The translations under genes were made by a program, and so were the position numbers. Of a DNA stretch of 64,000 bases, positions 15,736-23,703 are shown piece by piece; position 1 is the first letter of the stretch; the number at the start of each line of letters is the position of its first letter. Source of the stretch: Alphaproteobacteria bacterium (GTDB lineage: Bacteria > Pseudomonadota > Alphaproteobacteria > Micavibrionales > Micavibrionaceae); the NCBI GenBank assembly GCA_020442385.1, contig JAGRKE010000014.1, positions 243,555-307,554 on the forward strand, in the 5' to 3' direction. Below the pieces are notes generated by a model. The model made no database searches and was not told the origin of the DNA. It saw nothing but the letters and a program-made list of their open reading frames with translations.

Positions 15736-17634
15736 CTATCTAATACGCAACGGCTCGTATGTTATTGCTGGATTTTGCGATTGATAAACGCCAATTTGCT
15801 CCAGCGCAGGCTTGAGGCTTTGCGCGATCGAGCCTTGCAGGCGCAGCGCTTCCATCACGCTTCCCTGATCGGCCAGCAGCTCGACAAACATCTCCAGCGG
15901 CGTGAGCGGTTCGGGCAAGGTGATGAACTCCAGATTGCGCGCACTCTCCACGCCGAGCAGCTCAGCCGTGTAATCCTTCGCATCCTTCAAGCCGCCGAGC
16001 TTATCCACCAAGCCAATGCGCTGCGCGCTCTTCCCGCTCCACACACGCCCGCGGGCGAGCGCCTCCACCTGCGCCGGGCTCATATTCCGCCCCTTGGCCA
16101 CGCGCTGCGTAAAGCCCTCATAAACCTGATCCAGCATGGCATTGATCTGCGCGGCCTCGCTGTCCGAGAAAGGTTTATTCATAGACCACAGGCTGGCATT
16201 CTCGCCCCAACGCACCGCTTCCCAATTCACGCCGATCATATTCCAAAGCTCACGAAGCGAGACCTTACCGCCGACAACCCCGATCGAGCCTGTCAGCGTG
16301 GCGGGCATCGCGAAAATCTGATCCGCCGAGGTTGCAATCCAATATCCGCCAGAGGCCGCCGTCGGCCCCATAGAGACAATCACGGGCTTGCCCTTATCCT
16401 GCGCGCGTTGCAGGGCGCGCAAAATCGTCTCAGAAGCTGTGGGCGATCCGCCGGGACTGTCGATGCGCAAAATAATCGCCTGAATAGCATCGTCCTCCGC
16501 CGCCTCCCAAATGGCCGGGGCGATCTCATCCGCCGCGGCCATGCTACCACCCGCACCTGCAGCGCTGGAGACAATCGCGCCCACAACATTCACAATTGCT
16601 ACACGCAGTTTGGCGGGCAACAAATTATCCTCGATAAGGCTCGGGGCTTTGTGTTTGGGCTTCGCATCGGAAAGATAGCGCTCCAGCGTGACGAACAGAT
16701 CATCCTCATATTGCGCATCGCCGGTAACGCGCTCCTTAATGTCATCGACCAGCACATCGGCATAATCGCTGCGGTCGATCAATCCAGCCTGCACGGCCGC
16801 ATCGGCGGTAAACAGGGCTTTATCAACCAGCTGCTCCACCGCGCTGGTGCGCATATCGCGCCCGGTGGCGATATCGCCGACAATCTCGGCGCGCAAATCC
16901 TCAATCAGGGCCTTGGTCGCCTCTTCACTGGCTTGCGACATTTCGGTATTGGTAAAGCTCTCATAGGCGCTCTTATATTCCTTGCGCTGAAAGAATTGCG
17001 GCTCTACGCCAATTTCATCAAGCAAGCCGCGCGCAAACGGCACTTCGGCGTTGATACCGGGGATAGAGACTACGCCCATCGGCTGCATCCAGACCTGCTC
17101 AAACGCCGAGGCGAGGTAATAACCGCCAAAGCCGCCGCCTTCGCCACCATAAGAAGGCGAATAGATGTAGGAAAATTTGCCCGAGGCCCGAAAGCGCGCC
17201 AGCGCCGCGCGGATTTCCTGAATATGCGACAGCGCAATCGAGCCACCCGACAGACGCGCATAAACGCCCTTCACGCGCGGATCAACGGCGGCCTTATCCA
17301 GCGCCTCAACAATATTGTGAACCGTCACACCCCCGCCGCCAAACGGATCTGTGATATGCGGCGCTTCGGGCACTTCGATAATGCCCTCAGCCAAATCAAA
17401 AAACAAAACCATCTGCTTGGGAAGCACTTGCGGCGCAGAGCCCTTAAGCACCGAATAGCTCACAAAAAGCGACACCAACATGGACAGGAGCATCATAAAG
17501 CCCAGCAGCATCGCCGTGCGTTTCAGCCCCATCCAGAAAATCGGCAGAATTTTCCATTTGATTTTGGGGCTTTTCACATCCTTCGGCACAGGCGAAGAAA
17601 AAATCGGTCGGCGCTGTCTGTAATTCCGTTTCAT
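15736..17634 (-). CDS. sppA: Signal peptide peptidase, 67K type
   Basis: 632 residues, the long form with two SppA repeats. A membrane anchor lies at about residues 35-58. The N-terminal repeat carries the catalytic Lys region (RKEYKSAYESF) and the C-terminal repeat the nucleophile Ser in TAASGGYWIA. It digests signal peptides left in the inner membrane. A Gly-rich segment (GGEGGGFGGYY) sits in the first repeat. It is convergent with the HAD gene, with about 50 bp between and no clear terminator. Confidence 0.92.
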   Translation of the reverse strand: MKRNYRQRRPIFSSPVPKDVKSPKIKWKILPIFWMGLKRTAMLLGFMMLLSMLVSLFVSYSVLKGSAPQVLPKQMVLFFDLAEGIIEVPEAPHITDPFGGGGVTVHNIVEALDKAAVDPRVKGVYARLSGGSIALSHIQEIRAALARFRASGKFSYIYSPSYGGEGGGFGGYYLASAFEQVWMQPMGVVSIPGINAEVPFARGLLDEIGVEPQFFQRKEYKSAYESFTNTEMSQASEEATKALIEDLRAEIVGDIATGRDMRTSAVEQLVDKALFTADAAVQAGLIDRSDYADVLVDDIKERVTGDAQYEDDLFVTLERYLSDAKPKHKAPSLIEDNLLPAKLRVAIVNVVGAIVSSAAGAGGSMAAADEIAPAIWEAAEDDAIQAIILRIDSPGGSPTASETILRALQRAQDKGKPVIVSMGPTAASGGYWIATSADQIFAMPATLTGSIGVVGGKVSLRELWNMIGVNWEAVRWGENASLWSMNKPFSDSEAAQINAMLDQVYEGFTQRVAKGRNMSPAQVEALARGRVWSGKSAQRIGLVDKLGGLKDAKDYTAELLGVESARNLEFITLPEPLTPLEMFVELLADQGSVMEALRLQGSIAQSLKPALEQIGVYQSQNPAITYEPLRIR

Positions 17635-17694
17635 GCCTATGTTTGTAGCAGGAACACAAAGCGCGCAAAAGCCCGAATTTACCCCTTCTCAATT

Positions 17695-17724
17695 TTGACA
17701 AATCTGCGCCAAATATCGTATAAA
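17695..17724 (+). promoter_or_regulatory. Sigma70-like promoter
   Basis: TTGACA at 17695-17700 and TATAAA at 17719-17724 (18-base spacer), upstream of the 102-residue gene at 17760, which also has a GGAG-type ribosome site. Confidence 0.55.
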
Positions 17725-17759
17725 TTGGGGGCCATTTACGATAAACGGAGACCACGGAA

Positions 17760-18068
17760 ATGCGTATAACTAAAGGCTTTACGCCGATGGCGGCTGGCGC
17801 TTATATGATGTTCGCCAGCAGCTGTCTTGATGAGAACAAGCTGGATCATGTTACCCTGACATGCGAAGGAAATGTCGCCTTCACCGGGCTCGTTGAATAT
17901 GCCTATATTCACCGCCCTGCGAGCAAAAGCCAAAAAAGTCTGGTGATTAAATTTCTCGAAAAAGAAGACGAGGAATCCTTCAAGGCTAATGACGGCTATG
18001 AATGGACCCACGTAAGAGACACAGTTCATAAAAGCTCCCTACAGACTGCGCCTATTATCAAACCATAA
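17760..18068 (+). CDS. Hypothetical small protein, possibly exported
   Basis: 102 residues. The first ~22 residues are weakly basic then hydrophobic and end in FASSC, which could be a lipobox, though Ala at -3 is not ideal. The rest is soluble and charged, with no recognised domain. It has its own promoter and lies divergent from sppA and convergent with aroC, with 3 bp between stops. Confidence 0.5.
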   Translation: MRITKGFTPMAAGAYMMFASSCLDENKLDHVTLTCEGNVAFTGLVEYAYIHRPASKSQKSLVIKFLEKEDEESFKANDGYEWTHVRDTVHKSSLQTAPIIKP

Positions 18069-18071
18069 AAT

Positions 18072-19145
18072 CTAAAGACACTGCGCCTTGTGCCGCAGCC
18101 AGTGGTCGGCCAGAACGCAGGCCATCATCGCCTCCACCACCGGCGCGCCGCGAATACCAACGCACGGGTCATGACGGCCCTTGGTCACGATATCGGTTTC
18201 CTTGCCGCCCTTGGTGATGGTTTTTACAGGCGTAAGGATCGAGCTGGTCGGTTTAAACCCAACGCGCACAACGATATCCTGCCCAGTGGAAATACCGCCC
18301 AGAATGCCGCCCGCATTGTTTGATAAAAACTTTTTGCCCTTGCGGATTTCATCGGCGTTTTCCGCGCCGCCAAACATGACCGCGTCGAACCCTGCGCCAA
18401 TCTCCACGCCCTTGACCGCGTTAATGCTCATCATCGCCTTGGCGAGATCGGCATCCAGCTTATCATAGACCGGCGCGCCGAGGCCCGCAGGCAGGCCGCT
18501 AGCATGCACCTCAATAATCGCGCCTGCGCTTGAGCCGCTTTTACGGACCTTATCGAGATATTGCTCCCACTCTTTGGCCGCCTTCGCATCGGGGCAGAAG
18601 AACGGGTTTTTCTCAATTTCGGCCCATTTCCAGTTGTTGTAATCAATCACTTGTGTGCCGACCTGCACCACCGCGGCGCGGATTTTAACCTTTTTACCGA
18701 TCTGGGTTTCCAGCACCTTGCGGGCAATCGCTCCGGCGGCGACACGCATAGCCGTTTCACGGGCAGAGCTGCGCCCTCCTCCGCGATAATCACGAATGCC
18801 GTATTTTTCCTGATAGGTGAAATCCGCATGGCCGGGGCGGAATTTATCTTTGATATCGCTGTAATCCTTAGATTTCGCGTCTTTGTTGTGGATTAACAAG
18901 CCAATCGGCGTGCCGGTCGTTTGCCCCTCAAACACGCCGGAGAGGATTTGCACCTGATCGGGCTCCTTGCGTTGCGTGGTGAATTTATTTTGACCGGGTT
19001 TGCGCTTATCGAGAAAGGCTTGAATATCGGCCTCGGACAGCTTGATACGCGGGGGCACGCCATCAACCACACAGCCAATTGCCGGGCCGTGGCTCTCACC
19101 AAAGCTCGTATATTGGAATAATGTGCCGAAACGATTACCAGACAT
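18072..19145 (-). CDS. aroC: Chorismate synthase
   Basis: 357 residues. It converts EPSP to chorismate with reduced FMN, the last shikimate step. Signatures are present: [14 protein letters not shown] at the N-terminus, [29 protein letters not shown] in pieces, and [13 protein letters not shown] near the C-terminus. Length is standard. The gene order aroC, thioesterase, (GIY-YIG unit), fabI runs on one strand. Confidence 0.95.
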   Translation of the reverse strand: MSGNRFGTLFQYTSFGESHGPAIGCVVDGVPPRIKLSEADIQAFLDKRKPGQNKFTTQRKEPDQVQILSGVFEGQTTGTPIGLLIHNKDAKSKDYSDIKDKFRPGHADFTYQEKYGIRDYRGGGRSSARETAMRVAAGAIARKVLETQIGKKVKIRAAVVQVGTQVIDYNNWKWAEIEKNPFFCPDAKAAKEWEQYLDKVRKSGSSAGAIIEVHASGLPAGLGAPVYDKLDADLAKAMMSINAVKGVEIGAGFDAVMFGGAENADEIRKGKKFLSNNAGGILGGISTGQDIVVRVGFKPTSSILTPVKTITKGGKETDIVTKGRHDPCVGIRGAPVVEAMMACVLADHWLRHKAQCL

Positions 19146-19163
19146 AAGAAATAGATTTAACGC

Positions 19164-19628
19164 TTATTCGCCCAGAAGAACAGCTTCTTTTTGCGTGGAC
19201 AGCGTTCCCTGATCGATAATGGCGACTGTTAGGCGGGAGACAGCAACGCGTTTACCCGTCGATTCCTCCGTGATATCGGTCTGCCAGACTTGCGTGCGGC
19301 GGCCAACATGCAGGGGCTGGCACACACCAATTACATTTCCTTCAGTGACAGCGCGGATGTGATTGCAGTTAATCTCCAGCCCCACCGCGCGGTATTGATC
19401 CGGGTCAATCGTCATCCAGGCCGCGACACTGCCTAAGCTCTCAGAAAGAACGCAGCTCGCGCCGCCATGAAGAATGCCAAAGGGCTGGGTTGTGCGCTCA
19501 TCCACCGGCATGCGAGCTTTGAGAAAATCGTCACCGCGCTCAAGAAATTCGATGCCGATATGCGTGGACATGCCCGCACAGCGCACCTTTTTCAAATCTT
19601 CAACGTCGTAGTCTTTGAACCAGATCAC
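19164..19628 (-). CDS. Hotdog-fold acyl-CoA thioesterase (YdiI/PaaI type)
   Basis: 154 residues. The signature PFGILHGGASCVLSESLGS (about residues 48-66) and the following GLEINCNHIRAV strand match the YdiI/EntH/MenI subgroup of hotdog thioesterases, in which the Glu in the SES helix is catalytic. It hydrolyses aryl- or acyl-CoA thioesters; physiological substrate unknown. Start ATG 19628, 18 bp upstream of aroC on the same strand. Confidence 0.85.
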   Translation of the reverse strand: MIWFKDYDVEDLKKVRCAGMSTHIGIEFLERGDDFLKARMPVDERTTQPFGILHGGASCVLSESLGSVAAWMTIDPDQYRAVGLEINCNHIRAVTEGNVIGVCQPLHVGRRTQVWQTDITEESTGKRVAVSRLTVAIIDQGTLSTQKEAVLLGE

Positions 19629-19646
19629 ATTGTACCAACCTTCCTG

Positions 19647-19977
19647 TTTCCCCCGTGAAAACGGGGGTCTTTACATTACAAGCACTTCATTCCATTCTGG
19701 ATTGGAGGCATTAATCAAATCTTCTTTCCACTGTCTATTCCACTTCTTGACAGCTTTTTCTCTAGCTTTAGCATCCTGCACATTTTCAAACTGCTCGTAA
19801 TAAACAAGCCTGTCGAGATTATATTTCTTTGTAAACCCTTCAACTTCTTGGGATTTATGCTGAGCGATCCGCTCAATCAAGTTCCCTGTAAACCCTGTGT
19901 AAAGGACTGTTTTGTTCTTATTCGTCAAAAAGTAAACATAGTACATAATCGAAAAAGATCCCCGCTTTCGCGGGAAA
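19647..19977. mobile_element. Candidate mobile unit: GIY-YIG nuclease gene between two family-2 hairpins
   Basis: Left hairpin CCCCCGT-GAAA-ACGGGGG (19650-19656/19661-19667) and right hairpin CCCGC-TTTC-GCGGG (19961-19965/19970-19974). The outer edges are TTTCCC and GGGAAA and the inner edges GGGTC and GATCCC, so the whole is an inverted pair. The nuclease gene fills the space between. Its stop codon lies 2-3 bases from the left hairpin. The ispH insert has the same two-hairpin plan with a 22-base spacer in place of the gene. Mobility is inferred. Confidence 0.55.
19671..19946 (-). CDS. GIY-YIG single-domain nuclease
   Basis: 91 residues from ATG 19946. The family's first strand is MYYVYFL (GIY equivalent), the second VLYTGFTGNL (YIG equivalent, with Gly), then the catalytic Arg in LIERIAQHK and a Glu in the later EQFENVQDAKARE helix with KAVKKWNRQWK. 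It is of the stand-alone UPF0213/YhbQ-like class. A longer frame from 19982 would add residues encoded by the hairpin (FPRKRGS) and is not favoured. No Shine-Dalgarno is seen. It sits between fabI and the thioesterase gene. Confidence 0.8.
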   Translation of the reverse strand: MYYVYFLTNKNKTVLYTGFTGNLIERIAQHKSQEVEGFTKKYNLDRLVYYEQFENVQDAKAREKAVKKWNRQWKEDLINASNPEWNEVLVM

Positions 19978-19994
19978 TACACATGAGTGAAAAC

Positions 19995-20855
19995 CTAGGC
20001 GGCCTCTTCGTCTTTATTGCCTTTTGGCGCCATGCTGGCGAGCAATTCCGCTGTCTCGGCCACCGCATCCACGCTGAGCATTCCAACAGTGTGATAACCC
20101 GCATCAACATGCATTACTTCGCCCGTTACACCGCTGCCCAGCTCGGAGAGCAAGAACAACCCTGCGCGGCCAACATCTTCGGTCGTCACGTTGCGCTTCA
20201 GCGGCGCATTCAATTCATTCCATTTCAGGATATGGCGGAAATCGCCGATCCCGCTGGCGGCTAATGTCTTGATCGGCCCGGCGGAAATGGCATTCACACG
20301 GATATTTTTCGGCCCTAAATCAGCCGCGAGATAGCGTACAGAGCACTCCAGCGCCGCCTTGGCCACGCCCATCACGTTGTAATGCGGCATCACCTGTTCT
20401 GCTCCATAATAGGTCAGCGTGATCAAGCTCCCACCGTCTGTCATCAGCGGGGCTGCGCGCTGCGCCACGGCGGTGAAGGAATAAACGGAGATATCCATGG
20501 TGCGTGTAAAATTCGCGCGGGTTGTATCGAGATACAGCCCGTCGAGTTCGTTCTTATCGGAAAAGGCAATCGCGTGAACCACGAAGTCCAGCTGGCCCCA
20601 CTCTTCTTCAATCGCCTTAAAGGTCGCATCGATGCTGGCCTCATCAGTCACATCGCAGGGAACAACAATCTTCGCGCCCACCTTTTCTGCAAGGGGCTTT
20701 ACCCGCTTCTCCAAGGCCTCGCCCTGATAGGTAAAAGCCAGCTCTGCCCCACTGGCGGCGGCCATTTCAGAAATACCCCACGCAATCGAGCGGTCATTGG
20801 CGACCCCCATTACAAGTCCGCGTTTTCCTTTTAGAAACTCATTCTTATTGTCCAT
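19995..20855 (-). CDS. fabI: Enoyl-[acyl-carrier-protein] reductase (NADH)
   Basis: 286 residues, SDR fold of the FabI type. Cofactor loop GVANDRSIAWGI (about residues 17-28), DVTDEASI, VHAIAFSDK, and the Tyr-(6)-Lys pair in YNVMGVAKAALE, which with the upstream TYYGAEQ Tyr forms the active site. It reduces trans-2-enoyl-ACP in the last step of each elongation cycle and is the classical triclosan target. An extended C-terminus (MAPKGNKDEEAA) is slightly longer than usual. Start ATG 20855. Confidence 0.95.
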   Translation of the reverse strand: MDNKNEFLKGKRGLVMGVANDRSIAWGISEMAAASGAELAFTYQGEALEKRVKPLAEKVGAKIVVPCDVTDEASIDATFKAIEEEWGQLDFVVHAIAFSDKNELDGLYLDTTRANFTRTMDISVYSFTAVAQRAAPLMTDGGSLITLTYYGAEQVMPHYNVMGVAKAALECSVRYLAADLGPKNIRVNAISAGPIKTLAASGIGDFRHILKWNELNAPLKRNVTTEDVGRAGLFLLSELGSGVTGEVMHVDAGYHTVGMLSVDAVAETAELLASMAPKGNKDEEAA

Positions 20856-21020
20856 GTCTCTTACTCTTCAGGGCTGTGTTAAAAGTCCTGAATATCCTAC
20901 ACATTTCAGGCCGCGCGTCCAGCCTCTTATTGCATTGCAGCGCCGTAATCAGGCTTGGCGGGCGCTCAGTTTTTGCTACTATAGGGTGTCGGACTTTTTT
21001 AAAAACTGAATTGAGCGCCC

Positions 21021-22448
21021 GTGGCCCTAGATATCCCTGCTGTTGATCATATTTGTAATGTCGTTCGCCGCGAGGTCGAAAACGAGTACAAAGCGATGAG
21101 CTTTGTCTGCGTGGTTTATGAATCCGGACAAATCCAGCAAGCGATTAAGGCCAAAGCACATGAGTTTCATAAGCATCCGTGCGGTGTGGGCCTTTTAGAC
21201 GCGCTCGAAAAAACTGCTGAGGCCCACGAAGGACGCTCCAAATTCTTTGCGCTTGGAAGCGCGCTTACAAAACAACTATGGCCGCCCTTCAAACAACAAA
21301 GCCTGCTGGCCGTTTTGCTGGTCAATGCCGAAGATTTTCAAGACCCCGAGAGCGTGCGGCGCTGGTGCTATGTGCAGGTCTGGCATGCTTTGAGGATGCG
21401 TGAGGGGCTGGATGCGGCGCGCAGCGAAGAGATCATTCTGCACACAAGCCAAGATCCGGCGCGCATTGCCTACCGCAACATGCTGGGTGATGCCTTCGCC
21501 GCCATCATAGAAAACCTGACCGGGCAGGACGGGCATATCACAGCCATCGCCCGCCAGCGCTGCCGCGAGACTTTAAAGAAAATTCCGGGACATGAGGCTG
21601 AGCTTTTCCCCTTCCCGATTACCGAAGACGCAGCGCAGATTGTCTATGAAGATTTACTCGATTCTCCGCTGCGCGAAACAAAACCCCTGACGCTGGCGGC
21701 AGAGATGGCCACAGAAATCGGCCATACCTTCGATGATGCGGCCATCCAGCAATGGCGCGATTTTGCCAACCGCGCGCAGGAAATGGCGTGGATGGGCTAT
21801 AATAAAAACAAAATCCTGAGCGCTGCGATCTTCACCAGCGAAGATCCGTATGTGCGCTCTATGGCTTATCTGGTTTCGGAAATGCTCAATATGCACCCGG
21901 CGCCGTTGGGCGCAATGGAGGGCCATAATCCGTTTGCCGATCAAGAGGTGAATGAACGCCTGCATATCAAGAAGGCTGAATTGCAGTTCAAAAAAATTAT
22001 TGAGGCGAAAGACCCGGCAGAGGCTTTGATGAAAAAAGCGCTGGAGCAAAATCAGGCGCTGATGGAAGGGCATGTAACAGGCTGGTGCGCGCATGCGTTG
22101 CTCGATGCGTTGATGGCCTATAAAGATTTGCACAAAACAGGAGACGATCTTGAGGAGATGGCGACGCTACGCTTCCAAAAAGCCCTGCGTGAAACCGAAT
22201 GGATCAATCTGGTCAAGCTCAGCAGCATAATCCTGCATCAACGCCGCGCGGGTCAGAGTGTTACGCCGCAGAGCGTGCAAGCACTATGCACAGAAAATGA
22301 AAGCATGAGAACAATTGCACAGGCGCTGGATAATGCCCGTCCAAAGGCCGTTAAGCCTGAGACAATAGAAACGCCCGAAAAAGAAACCGCGGATGAGGAG
22401 ACCCCGCCCGCGGCTTCAAAAATTCAAATCGATCGCAGTTTCCGCTAG
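21021..22448 (+). CDS. Hypothetical protein, 475 aa
   Basis: Not recognised. A soluble, all-helical, acidic protein is predicted, with a low-complexity C-terminus (TIETPEKETADEETPPAAS). GTG start. Upstream, about 40-50 bases before, an ACTATAGGG stretch may hold a -10 box. It has repeated helix-pair character (YVQVWHALRMREG, ALLDALMAYKDLHK), which might be a helical-repeat scaffold. It is divergent from fabI and convergent with the 17-kDa-antigen-like lipoprotein gene, overlapping it by 4 bp. Confidence 0.6.
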   Translation: MALDIPAVDHICNVVRREVENEYKAMSFVCVVYESGQIQQAIKAKAHEFHKHPCGVGLLDALEKTAEAHEGRSKFFALGSALTKQLWPPFKQQSLLAVLLVNAEDFQDPESVRRWCYVQVWHALRMREGLDAARSEEIILHTSQDPARIAYRNMLGDAFAAIIENLTGQDGHITAIARQRCRETLKKIPGHEAELFPFPITEDAAQIVYEDLLDSPLRETKPLTLAAEMATEIGHTFDDAAIQQWRDFANRAQEMAWMGYNKNKILSAAIFTSEDPYVRSMAYLVSEMLNMHPAPLGAMEGHNPFADQEVNERLHIKKAELQFKKIIEAKDPAEALMKKALEQNQALMEGHVTGWCAHALLDALMAYKDLHKTGDDLEEMATLRFQKALRETEWINLVKLSSIILHQRRAGQSVTPQSVQALCTENESMRTIAQALDNARPKAVKPETIETPEKETADEETPPAASKIQIDRSFR

Positions 22449-22921
22449 TCGATAATCTCCCAGCTACCGTCAGGCTGCTGACAGGCTGTGCCGTAAGCTT
22501 GCTCTTCCCGGCCACCGACAACGATGGTTTGCTGATATTCACGGCAATAGCGGCCGGCGGAGCTGTAACCATCACGCGTTGGTGTAATGCTGCCGTAGTT
22601 TCCGCTTTCGGGGTTATTCCAGCTTACAGTCTCACCAATAGGTGCACTGTGCGCTCTTGTGTTGGCTTGCTGCGCATATTGCATGTCGGCGCGATCTAGA
22701 GATTTACCAATCTCAGAGCCTAAAAGCGCTCCAACCAGAACACCCGCACCTGTTGCCCAGAGCTGACCAGAACCGCCACCAACTTTCGAACCTAAAATAC
22801 CGCCAATGACCGCGCCGCTTGCTGTACCGACTTTTTCTTTAGTGCCGGAGTTTTGCATGTTCTCACACGCTGTCATTGAAAATGCAGCCAATACCATAGC
22901 CACCAGTGCAAAATTCTTCAT
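22445..22921 (-). CDS. Glycine-zipper 2TM lipoprotein (17-kDa surface-antigen-like)
   Basis: 158 residues from ATG 22921 (the longer frame to 22975 lacks a signal). Signal peptide with lipobox MTAC (Cys19), then a glycine-zipper segment (ASGAVIGGILGSKVGGGSG and GAGVLVGALLGSEIG) and a C-terminal CREYQQTIVVGG...YGTACQQPDGSW module, the pattern of the rickettsial 17-kDa antigen/RcnB-like family. Outer-membrane lipoprotein by family. Exact role unknown. Confidence 0.85.
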   Translation of the reverse strand: MKNFALVAMVLAAFSMTACENMQNSGTKEKVGTASGAVIGGILGSKVGGGSGQLWATGAGVLVGALLGSEIGKSLDRADMQYAQQANTRAHSAPIGETVSWNNPESGNYGSITPTRDGYSSAGRYCREYQQTIVVGGREEQAYGTACQQPDGSWEIID

Positions 22922-23051
22922 GTTTATCGCCTTTCTTGTCGTTGCGAATCTTTGTTTCAGCCATATATGTAGCACATACGACTCAAAATGTTATACGGTT
23001 CCATGATATCTACCCTTCGAAAAATTTTAAATATCTGTTAGATAAGGAAAA

Positions 23052-23660
23052 ATGAGCAGCGAAATATTCGAAAAATACGGGAAAAACCCTACTATTTTGT
23101 GCCAAAACTGGTACGAAGAGGCCGCCGCGCTTGAGCCCAACGACCCAGAGGCCGTCACGCTGGCCACCGCCACCAAAGACGGACAGCCCTCCGTGCGCTG
23201 GGTTTTGGTCAAAGAAATGGATGAGCGCGGATTCAAATTTCATACGAACGCTGAGAGCCGCAAAGGCCGTGAAATTGCCGAAAACCCGCACGGCGCGCTG
23301 TGCTTTTACTGGAAATCAACACGCAAACAAATCCGCATTGAAGGACAAATCGAAGAGGCCAGCGCCGAAGAGTCCGACCAGTATTTCGAAACCCGCCCGA
23401 TTGAGCGCCAAATCGGCGCGTGGGCATCCAAACAATCAACACCCTTCGAGCATCGCGAGGAACTAGAAGCCGCCGTGCAAAAATATACCGAAGAGTTTGC
23501 CGGGGCGGATAACATTCCCCGCCCGCCCTATTGGAAGGGTTTTCGCTTAATTCCGACCTCGATTGAGTTTTGGATTGGTAACAAGGACCGCCTGCATGAG
23601 CGCTTCATTTATACCAAGCAAGATGACGGTTCTTGGACCGCGCAATGGCTGTGTCCGTAA
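23052..23660 (+). CDS. pdxH: Pyridoxamine 5'-phosphate oxidase
   Basis: 202 residues. It oxidises PNP and PMP to PLP with FMN. Seen are AVTLATATKDGQPSVRWVLVKE (in the family an FMN-binding strand pair), FHTNAESRKGREI, the WKSTRKQIRIEG strand, and the C-terminal RPPYWKGFRLIPTSIEFW signature with RLHERF. Length is slightly short but complete. Start ATG 23052. It is followed 43 bp later by htpG. Confidence 0.93.
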   Translation: MSSEIFEKYGKNPTILCQNWYEEAAALEPNDPEAVTLATATKDGQPSVRWVLVKEMDERGFKFHTNAESRKGREIAENPHGALCFYWKSTRKQIRIEGQIEEASAEESDQYFETRPIERQIGAWASKQSTPFEHREELEAAVQKYTEEFAGADNIPRPPYWKGFRLIPTSIEFWIGNKDRLHERFIYTKQDDGSWTAQWLCP

Positions 23661-23666
23661 AGCCCT

Positions 23667-23697
23667 CTTGAAATCCGCGCGAATTCGTTACATATAA
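23667..23697 (+). promoter_or_regulatory. RpoH-like heat-shock promoter of htpG
   Basis: CTTGAAA (23667-23673) and ACATATAA (23690-23697), 16 bases apart, fit the alphaproteobacterial RpoH pattern CTTG...CCATATNT loosely. The -10 box ends 6 bases before the htpG ATG and no Shine-Dalgarno is visible, so the transcript may be leaderless. Confidence 0.5.
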
Positions 23698-23703
23698 ACC
23701 CTC

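Noticed and set aside
15775..17769. Very long open frame (664 codons) on the + strand opposite sppA
   Set aside because: It is rich in Arg, His and Leu with no motif, and lies wholly over sppA, which has clear catalytic motifs. It reflects codon bias in GC-rich DNA.
19947..19982. N-terminal extension of the GIY-YIG protein (MYFPRKRGSFSI)
   Set aside because: It is encoded by the flanking hairpin, and the family begins at MYYVYFL. Treated as element sequence rather than protein.
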